From positions 1 to 13,032 of the forward strand of contig PTKQ01000004.1 in NCBI GenBank assembly GCA_002937815.1: a DNA stretch of 13,032 bases. Reading direction: 5' to 3'. How positions within the stretch are numbered: the stretch's first letter is position 1; each line of letters begins with the position of its first letter. Shown one piece after another: positions 7,360 to 13,032 of the stretch. The DNA is from Alphaproteobacteria bacterium MarineAlpha6_Bin2 (GTDB taxonomy: Bacteria; Pseudomonadota; Alphaproteobacteria; GCA-002720895). Position numbers and translations under genes: made by a program. The notes beneath the pieces were generated by a model. It searched no databases. It had not been told where the DNA came from and saw nothing but the letters and a program-made list of their open reading frames with translations.

Positions 7360-8346
7360 ATGAATTCAGCTATATTATTTAATTTAATTCTAAAAATACT
7401 TTTAATAATATTTCCTCTATTAATATTTGTAGCATTACTTACGTATTTTGAAAGAAAAGTTATTGCCTCTATGCAACTTAGAAGAGGGCCTAATGTTGTT
7501 GGTCCATTCGGACTACTCCAGCCATTGGCGGATGGGATCAAATTATTAACAAAAGAAATAATTATTCCATCAGGGTCAGATAAAATAGTATTTTTACTAG
7601 CTCCCATAATTACTTTTATACTTAGTTTAGTTGGATGGGCTGTTATTCCATTTGATAATGGCATTGTATTATCAAATATAAATGTTGGAATTTTATATTT
7701 ATTTGCTGTTTCATCATTGGGAGTTTACGGTATTATTATGTCTGGTTGGGCAAGTAACTCAATGTACGCATTTTTTGGTTCATTAAGATCCGCAGCTCAA
7801 ATGATTTCATACGAGGTTTCTATAGGTTTTATTATTATAAGTGTTTTATTATCAGTTGGTTCATTAAATTTGACTGACATTGTCCTTGCACAAAAGAACG
7901 TTTGGTTTTTTATTCCACATTTTCCAATGATGGTAATTTTTTTTATTTCAACTCTAGCTGAAACAAATAGAGCTCCTTTTGATTTACCAGAAGCAGAAGC
8001 AGAATTAGTGTCAGGATATCATGTAGAGTATTCCTCAATGCCTTTCGCGTTATTTTTTTTAGGCGAGTATGCTAATATAGTTTTAATGAGCGCAATGACA
8101 GTCATTCTTTTTTTTGGTGGGTGGTTGCCACCTTTTAATTTTGATTTTTTTTATATTATACCAGGATATATATGGTTTTTTGCAAAGGTATCTTTTTTTA
8201 TTTTTCTTTTTTTCTGGATAAGAGCTACATTTCCAAGATTTAGGTATGATCAGTTAATGCGTCTTGGTTGGAAAGTTTTTTTACCTTTATCATTATTTTG
8301 GTTAATTTTAACTTCTTCATATATAGTTTTTTTTGACAATGTTTAA
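7360..8346 (+). CDS. nuoH: NADH-quinone oxidoreductase subunit H (ND1 homologue)
   Basis: Membrane subunit that completes the quinone chamber and links it to the proton channels. The protein has 328 residues with about eight hydrophobic helices. Both family signatures are intact: [16 protein letters not shown] (51-66), preceded by [17 protein letters not shown] (29-45), and [14 protein letters not shown] (206-219), preceded by AETNRA. The glutamates of the second signature lie in the cytoplasmic loop that couples quinone reduction to pumping. The ATG lies 2 nt after the nuoG stop, without a visible Shine-Dalgarno sequence. It overlaps nuoI by 8 nt (ATGTTTAA). The T-rich codon use (TTT, TTA, ATT) reflects hydrophobic residues in an AT-rich genome. 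Confidence 0.98.
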   Translation: MNSAILFNLILKILLIIFPLLIFVALLTYFERKVIASMQLRRGPNVVGPFGLLQPLADGIKLLTKEIIIPSGSDKIVFLLAPIITFILSLVGWAVIPFDNGIVLSNINVGILYLFAVSSLGVYGIIMSGWASNSMYAFFGSLRSAAQMISYEVSIGFIIISVLLSVGSLNLTDIVLAQKNVWFFIPHFPMMVIFFISTLAETNRAPFDLPEAEAELVSGYHVEYSSMPFALFFLGEYANIVLMSAMTVILFFGGWLPPFNFDFFYIIPGYIWFFAKVSFFIFLFFWIRATFPRFRYDQLMRLGWKVFLPLSLFWLILTSSYIVFFDNV

Positions 8347-8848
8347 AAATTTAAAATATAAAGTTTTGAAAAAAGTTTTGAAAATAGTTTTTTTTAGGGA
8401 TTTAATTATTGGTCTCTTAACAACATTTAAATATATTTTTAAAAGAAAAGTTACACTTAATTATCCTAATGAAAAAGGTCCAATTAGTCCAAGATTTAAA
8501 GGCGAACATGCATTAAGGAGATATCCTTCTGGAGAAGAACGATGTATCGGATGTAAATTATGTGAAGCAATTTGCCCAGCACAAGCAATAACTATTGATA
8601 CTGAACCTGCTGATAAAAATGGTATACGGGCAACCACAAGATATGATATAGATATGACAAAATGTATTTACTGTGGTCTTTGTGAGGAATCATGTCCTAC
8701 CGATGCAATCGTTGAAGGACCGAATTTTGAATTTGCAACTGAAACAAGATCTGAGTTGATTTATAATAAAGATAAATTACTTAAAAATGGAGATATGTGG
8801 GAGGAAGAAATAAAAATGAGATTAGATTCTGACTCTGAATATCGTTAA
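8339..8848 (+). CDS. nuoI: NADH-quinone oxidoreductase subunit I (TYKY homologue, clusters N6a and N6b)
   Basis: Ferredoxin-like subunit bridging NuoG and NuoB. The protein has 169 residues from the ATG at 8339. The N-terminal 35 residues form a basic amphipathic/hydrophobic helix that anchors it on the membrane arm. Two 4Fe-4S motifs are complete: Cys69, Cys72, Cys75, Cys79 ([14 protein letters not shown]) and Cys109, Cys112, Cys115, Cys119 ([14 protein letters not shown]). The C-terminus ends in the usual acidic/Arg-rich tail. A TTG two codons upstream (8333) is in frame, but the ATG overlapping the nuoH stop is the better start and gives the same kind of 8-nt overlap as nuoE/nuoF. It is followed by the longest intra-operon gap, 32 nt of almost pure A and T. 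Confidence 0.97.
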   Translation: MFKNLKYKVLKKVLKIVFFRDLIIGLLTTFKYIFKRKVTLNYPNEKGPISPRFKGEHALRRYPSGEERCIGCKLCEAICPAQAITIDTEPADKNGIRATTRYDIDMTKCIYCGLCEESCPTDAIVEGPNFEFATETRSELIYNKDKLLKNGDMWEEEIKMRLDSDSEYR

Positions 8849-8880
8849 ATAATTTTTTTTTTATATTTTTATTTTAAAAT

Positions 8881-9432
8881 TTGACTATTTTTTTATTTTA
8901 TTTATTTTCTGGCATACTTGTTATTTCATCAGTATTAGTAATAACATCAAAAAATCCTATTCATTCAGTTTTATTTTTAATTCTTTGTTTTTTTAATTCA
9001 TCGATACTTTTTTTATTTTTAAATGCTGAGTTTCTAGCAATGATATTATTAATTGTTTATGTAGGTGCTGTAGCTGTTCTTTTTCTATTCGTTGTAATGA
9101 TGCTTGATATTAAAGTAAGTCAAGCAAGAAAAAATCTTTTAAATTATTTGCCACTCGGATTATTTGTAAGCTTTGTTATTTTTTTTGAGTTTATTGTAAT
9201 TATTAAAAACTCAAAAATAGTTCCATTTGTTGCCAAAAATAAAAATATGGAAAATAATTTGGTCGATAATACACATTTATTAGGTAATATTTTATATACT
9301 GATTTTTTTCTTTTATTTCAATTATCTGGAATTATTTTACTTGTTGCTATGGTTGGTGCGATCCTTTTAACTTTAAGAAAAAGAAAAGGTGTTAAGAAGC
9401 AAAATATTTATAATCAAATATTTAGAGAATAA
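8881..9432 (+). CDS. nuoJ: NADH-quinone oxidoreductase subunit J (ND6 homologue)
   Basis: Membrane-arm subunit with five predicted helices; its third helix shows the pi-bulge rearrangement in known complex I structures. The protein has 183 residues, slightly short for Alphaproteobacteria. The core NPIHSVLFLILCFFNSS (25-41), NAEFLAMILLIVYVGAVAVL (48-67) with Glu50 and Tyr60, and VVMMLDI (71-77) are typical. The start must be the TTG at 8881: an in-frame TAA stands at 8875-8877, no ATG is in frame before residue 54, and the N-terminus lines up with the family at this position. No Shine-Dalgarno sequence is seen in the 32-nt AT-only spacer. Residues 110-130 form a polar, variable loop. The stop TAA is in the same frame as nuoK, which starts 3 nt later. 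Confidence 0.94.
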   Translation: MTIFLFYLFSGILVISSVLVITSKNPIHSVLFLILCFFNSSILFLFLNAEFLAMILLIVYVGAVAVLFLFVVMMLDIKVSQARKNLLNYLPLGLFVSFVIFFEFIVIIKNSKIVPFVAKNKNMENNLVDNTHLLGNILYTDFFLLFQLSGIILLVAMVGAILLTLRKRKGVKKQNIYNQIFRE

Positions 9433-9435
9433 TAC

Positions 9436-9744
9436 TTGGACATTCCTATTACATATTATCTTTATTTATCTACTTCAATTTTTACTATTGGTTTAGTTGG
9501 AATATTTTTAAATAGGAAAAATTTAATAATTCTTTTAATGTCTATAGAACTAATTTTTTTATCTTCGAATATAAATTTTGTTGCTTTTTCCCATTTATAT
9601 CAAGATTTAGTTGGTCAGATATTTGTTTTTTTTGTTTTGACTATAACCGCTGCTGAGGCAGCAGTCGGTTTAGCAATTATTGTAATATTTTTTAGAATTA
9701 AAGATTCTATTCATATTGATGATATAGATTCTTTAAAAGAATAA
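9436..9744 (+). CDS. nuoK: NADH-quinone oxidoreductase subunit K (ND4L homologue)
   Basis: Small three-helix membrane subunit in the proton path between NuoJ/H and the antiporter-like subunits. The protein has 102 residues, exactly the family length. The key membrane glutamates are present: Glu38 in LLMSIELIF and Glu74 in [18 protein letters not shown] (22-29) and the C-terminal [12 protein letters not shown] end are typical. The start is a TTG at 9436; the in-frame nuoJ stop lies one codon (TAC) upstream, and no ATG is available in frame near the N-terminus. This is the second TTG start in succession. The upstream sequence AGAGAA is at best a weak ribosome binding site. The gene ends 2 nt before nuoL. 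Confidence 0.95.
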   Translation: MDIPITYYLYLSTSIFTIGLVGIFLNRKNLIILLMSIELIFLSSNINFVAFSHLYQDLVGQIFVFFVLTITAAEAAVGLAIIVIFFRIKDSIHIDDIDSLKE

Positions 9745-9746
9745 AA

Positions 9747-11666
9747 ATGGCGTTTATAGTAATTTTTCTTCCATTATTTAGTTTTTTTTTCTGCATATTA
9801 TTTTCTAAAGTTTTATCTTCTAAATTATTGTCTATCTTATCAACTATCTTTATTTCAATTTCTGCTTTTTTATCATTTTTTCTTTTAAAGAATATTGTTA
9901 TTACAAATAAAAACCTTAGCATTTTTATTTTCAAATGGCTTGGTTCTGGCGAACTTTTAACAAATTGGACTATTACTATAGATTTTCTCTCTGCAATTAT
10001 GATTTCAATGGTAACTTTAGTTTCTTTTTTGGTTCAATTTTATTCGATAGGGTATATGAAAAATGATAAATCTGTAGCAAAATTTTTTTCATACTTAAGT
10101 TTATTTACTTTTTTTATGATCTTTCTTGTTTCATCAGGAAATTTACTTCAACTATATTTTGGTTGGGAAGGTGTTGGTTTATGTTCATATTTACTTATAG
10201 GATTTTGGTATCATAAAAATGTTGCTAGAGAGGCTGCATTAAAAGCATTCATTGTAAATCGCATTGGAGACTTATTTCTAGTTTTAGGAATTATTTTAAT
10301 TTATCTTACCTTTAATTCTATTAATTTTAATGAAATTTTTCTGAATATTGAAAATGTGTCAAACCAATCTGTAAAGTTTTTTAATTTAGAATTTAATATA
10401 ATAACAATAATTTGTCTTTTTTTGCTATTAGGTGCTATGGGAAAATCTGCTCAATTGGGTCTACATACTTGGTTGCCAGATGCTATGGAAGGGCCCACTC
10501 CAGTATCTGCTTTAATTCACGCTGCCACAATGGTAACAGCGGGAGTTTTTTTAATTTGTAAAATGTCAATTTTTTTTAATTATTCTGTTGTAGCATCGAA
10601 TATTGTAATTTTTATAGGTGCTTTAACTGCAATTTTTGCTGCAACAGTGGCTATAACACAAAATGATATTAAAAGAATTATAGCATATTCGACTTGCAGC
10701 CAACTTGGATTTATGTTTATTGCGGCTGGTCTTTCACTTTACAATGTTGCAATTTTTCATTTAATTACACATGCTTTTTTTAAAGCATTACTCTTTTTGG
10801 GTGCAGGAAGTGTAATTCATTCACTTCATAATGAAAAAGATATAAAAAAAATGGGAGGATTATGGAAAAAAATTCCATTAACATATATTTTGATGTTAAT
10901 AGGTTCCCTATCTCTATCTGGCATTCCATTCTTTTCAGGATATTTTTCTAAGGAAATAATTATTAATTCTTCTTTAACTTCTAATTTAATTTTATCCAAT
11001 TTTGTATATGCTTTATCTATTTTTGTTGCTTTGCTTACATCTATATATTCTTTTAGATTAATTATTTTTGTATTTCATGGAAAAGCTGGTGAAACCTCCA
11101 GAAAATTTCCAAATATTAAAGAAAATTCTATCACTATGATTTTTCCAATGATTATTTTATCTTTATTTGCCATTGGGGCGGGTTATTTTTTTAAAGATTT
11201 TTTTGTTAGTGAGAATTTTGTTAGCCTTTGGATTAATTCAAATGTTATTATTGACTTAAATAAAATACCTCATCATAATTTTTTTAGCTTTCATTCAATC
11301 TTTCTAACAACTTTGATATTTTTTGGTATTTTGTTTTCTTTTTATATATTTCTTTACAATAAAAATACTGTAAATTTTTTAATTTCACATTTTCATAAAT
11401 TATACGTTTTTTTTAAAAACAAATGGTATTTTGACGATTTATATGAAAACCTTTTTGTAAAAAATTTGTTTAAATTAGGTAATAATTTATGGGTATTAAT
11501 TGACAATGGTATAATTGACAAGTTGGGTCCAAATGGATTAGCCAATATCACCAAAAAAATATCAAGATTACTTGCGTCTTTTCAAACTGGCTATATTTAT
11601 CATTACGCATTCTCTTTAATTATTGGAATGGCTTTATTAATGACTATGATACTATTTTTTCTTTAA
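9747..11666 (+). CDS. nuoL: NADH-quinone oxidoreductase subunit L (ND5 homologue)
   Basis: Largest and most distal antiporter-like proton channel of the membrane arm. The protein has 639 residues, as expected. After about three N-terminal helices come the conserved channel residues Glu141 in YFGWEGVGLCSYLLIGFW, Asp175 in NRIGDLFLVLG, Lys233 in GAMGKSAQLGLHTWLPDAME and His240 in the same block, followed by GPTPVSALIHAATMVTAGVF (249-268). The C-terminal part carries the motif NKWYFDDLY (558-566), typical of the region before the long lateral helix, and the final helix after SFQTGYIYHYAF (605-616). It starts with an ATG 2 nt after nuoK; nuoM follows after 6 nt. All signature residues are intact. 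Confidence 0.98.
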   Translation: MAFIVIFLPLFSFFFCILFSKVLSSKLLSILSTIFISISAFLSFFLLKNIVITNKNLSIFIFKWLGSGELLTNWTITIDFLSAIMISMVTLVSFLVQFYSIGYMKNDKSVAKFFSYLSLFTFFMIFLVSSGNLLQLYFGWEGVGLCSYLLIGFWYHKNVAREAALKAFIVNRIGDLFLVLGIILIYLTFNSINFNEIFLNIENVSNQSVKFFNLEFNIITIICLFLLLGAMGKSAQLGLHTWLPDAMEGPTPVSALIHAATMVTAGVFLICKMSIFFNYSVVASNIVIFIGALTAIFAATVAITQNDIKRIIAYSTCSQLGFMFIAAGLSLYNVAIFHLITHAFFKALLFLGAGSVIHSLHNEKDIKKMGGLWKKIPLTYILMLIGSLSLSGIPFFSGYFSKEIIINSSLTSNLILSNFVYALSIFVALLTSIYSFRLIIFVFHGKAGETSRKFPNIKENSITMIFPMIILSLFAIGAGYFFKDFFVSENFVSLWINSNVIIDLNKIPHHNFFSFHSIFLTTLIFFGILFSFYIFLYNKNTVNFLISHFHKLYVFFKNKWYFDDLYENLFVKNLFKLGNNLWVLIDNGIIDKLGPNGLANITKKISRLLASFQTGYIYHYAFSLIIGMALLMTMILFFL

Positions 11667-11672
11667 TCCTAA

Positions 11673-13032
11673 ATGATCAATATCCCTATTTTATCATTTC
11701 TGCTAATTTTTCCATTAGTTGGAATTTTTGTAATTTTTTTATTGAATAAAAAAGATGAAAAATACAATAAAAAAGTTAAAGAAATTGGTTTATGGACGAC
11801 TCTTATAAATTTAATTTTTTCGCTAATAATTCTTTATAATTTTGATTTAACAGAAAGTTCTTTTCAATTTGTTGAAAATATACCAATTATCGATGATTTA
11901 GGTGTCTATTATTACGTGGGCATTGACGGCATTTCCTTACCGTTTATTTTATTAACTACATTCTTAATACCAATCTGTATCATTTCATGTTGGAATAAAA
12001 CAATTAAACATATCAATTATCTAATTATCTCTTTTTTAACAATAGAGTTATTTCTTATAGGTTTATTTATTTCTTTAGATTTATTTATTTTTTTTATTTT
12101 TTTTGAGGGCTCTTTAATACCTATGTTTTTTATTATAGGAATATGGGGCGGAACAAATAGAACCTATGCAGCTTATAAATTTTTTCTTTATTCATTATTT
12201 GGATCAATGTTGTTGTTATTAGGTATTCTTACAATTTATTTTTATACTGGCACGAGTAATTTTACATTAATTAATAAAGTAGATTTTCCATTTTTACTTC
12301 AATTATGGTTATTTCTTTCTTTTTTTGCCTCATTTGCTGTTAAATTACCTATGTGGCCATTTCATACATGGTTACCTGATGCTCATGTTGAGGCACCTAC
12401 AGAAGGTTCAGTTATTTTATCTGGCATTCTTTTAAAGTTAGGTGGATATGGCTTTTTAAGATTTTCACTTCCATTATTTCCTGATGCGGTTGAATTTTTT
12501 ACACCTTTTATATTTTTCCTTAGTATCACTGCTATAATTTATATTTCACTAATTGCGTTAGTTCAAACTGATATAAAAAAGTTAATTGCTTATTCTTCTG
12601 TTGCACATATGGGTTTTGTTACTTTGGGAATTTTTTCAAGAAATATTGAAGGCTTGCATGGTTCTATGTTTCAAATGATTAGCCACGGAATTGTATCAGC
12701 CGCTCTTTTTTTATGTGCAGGATCTTTAATTGAAAGAAAAGAAAAAAAATATATAAGTTTTTATTCAGGTCTTTGGAAAAAAATGCCATTTTTAGGGAGT
12801 TTTTTTTTCATTTTTATATTAGGAGGAATAGCTTTTCCTGGCACAACAGGTTTTATAGGAGAATTTTTAATTTTAGTTGGAATTTTTAAAGTAAAATTTT
12901 ATTTAGCACTTTTAGCGGGAACTGGAATTATTTTATCAGCAGCATATTTCTTAAGGTTATATGGAAGAATTTTTTTTGGTAATATCAATTCTAATATCAG
13001 CTCTATCTCCGACTTAAATAATTATGAAATAG
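11673..13032 (+). CDS. nuoM: NADH-quinone oxidoreductase subunit M (ND4 homologue), 3' end cut by window
   Basis: Antiporter-like proton-pumping subunit next to NuoL. The reading frame opens with ATG at 11673, 6 nt after the nuoL stop, and stays open to the window end, giving 453 residues of a family usually 480-510 long, so about 30-50 residues are missing. The N-terminus MINIPILSFLLIFPLVG matches the family. Channel residues are present: Glu145 in FFEGSLIPMFFIIGIWGG, Lys224 in AVKLPMWPFHTWLPDAHVEA and Lys255 in GILLKLGGYG. Further typical blocks are LIALVQTDIKKLIAYSSVAH, with HMGFV directly after it, and GGIAFPGTTGFIGEFLIL. No Shine-Dalgarno sequence is seen. The gene is intact as far as visible; nuoN is expected after it. 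Confidence 0.97.
   Translation, partial: MINIPILSFLLIFPLVGIFVIFLLNKKDEKYNKKVKEIGLWTTLINLIFSLIILYNFDLTESSFQFVENIPIIDDLGVYYYVGIDGISLPFILLTTFLIPICIISCWNKTIKHINYLIISFLTIELFLIGLFISLDLFIFFIFFEGSLIPMFFIIGIWGGTNRTYAAYKFFLYSLFGSMLLLLGILTIYFYTGTSNFTLINKVDFPFLLQLWLFLSFFASFAVKLPMWPFHTWLPDAHVEAPTEGSVILSGILLKLGGYGFLRFSLPLFPDAVEFFTPFIFFLSITAIIYISLIALVQTDIKKLIAYSSVAHMGFVTLGIFSRNIEGLHGSMFQMISHGIVSAALFLCAGSLIERKEKKYISFYSGLWKKMPFLGSFFFIFILGGIAFPGTTGFIGEFLILVGIFKVKFYLALLAGTGIILSAAYFLRLYGRIFFGNINSNISSISDLNNYEI

Noticed and set aside
8333..8338. TTG at 8333 as an alternative nuoI start
   Set aside because: It adds only Met-Thr before an ATG that overlaps the nuoH stop in the same way as other gene pairs here; TTG is not needed.
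814..13032. Novel accessory or defence system, mobile element or CRISPR array
   Set aside because: Every coding stretch is accounted for by a canonical complex I subunit in standard order; there are no direct repeat arrays, transposase genes or unexplained ORFs.

Overview
The window is AT-rich DNA (roughly 30% GC in the protein genes by eye; stable RNA genes much richer) read almost entirely on the + strand. It holds the 3' end of an rRNA operon, two tRNA genes, and the first thirteen genes of a complete-order nuo operon, which encodes proton-pumping NADH:ubiquinone oxidoreductase (respiratory complex I). The complex I proteins are of the alphaproteobacterial/mitochondrial type: NuoC and NuoD are separate, NuoG is about 690 residues and lacks the extra N7 cluster cysteines, and NuoB carries the usual four cluster N2 cysteines. 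The low GC, very short intergenic spaces, dominant TAA stops and absence of inserted ORFs suggest a streamlined marine alphaproteobacterium of the SAR11 (Pelagibacterales) kind. This is inference from style, not a database match; another AT-rich alphaproteobacterium is possible.

Layout. Positions 1-279 are the 3' end of 23S rRNA, including the sarcin-ricin loop. A 60-nt spacer with a small hairpin leads to 5S rRNA (about 340-453). An AT-rich spacer of about 118 nt with a possible promoter precedes tRNA-Val(UAC) (572-647) and tRNA-Asp(GUC) (652-729), which are only 4 nt apart and both carry an encoded CCA. After 84 nt without a recognisable terminator comes nuoA (814), then nuoB, C, D, E, F, G, H, I, J, K, L and a nuoM cut by the window end. 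Nothing separates the nuo genes except gaps of 2-32 nt or overlaps of 1-10 nt. No gene-free stretch exceeds 120 nt.

How the genes work together. NuoE, NuoF and NuoG form the NADH-oxidising module (FMN plus Fe-S clusters). NuoB, NuoC, NuoD and NuoI form the connecting arm that delivers electrons to quinone via cluster N2. NuoA, H, J, K, L and M form the membrane arm that pumps protons. nuoN is expected just beyond the window.

I found no undescribed biological system here; the gene content is canonical. Points worth a second look are at the level of detail: consecutive TTG start codons for nuoJ and nuoK, which are also in one reading frame separated by a single stop; a hairpin with a poly-T loop directly before nuoA; an Ala in place of the near-invariant Cys of the NuoF signature; an Asn-Tyr in place of His-Pro in the NuoC signature; a GC-rich core in nuoB; and co-directional placement of nuo straight behind rRNA and tRNA genes without an evident terminator.
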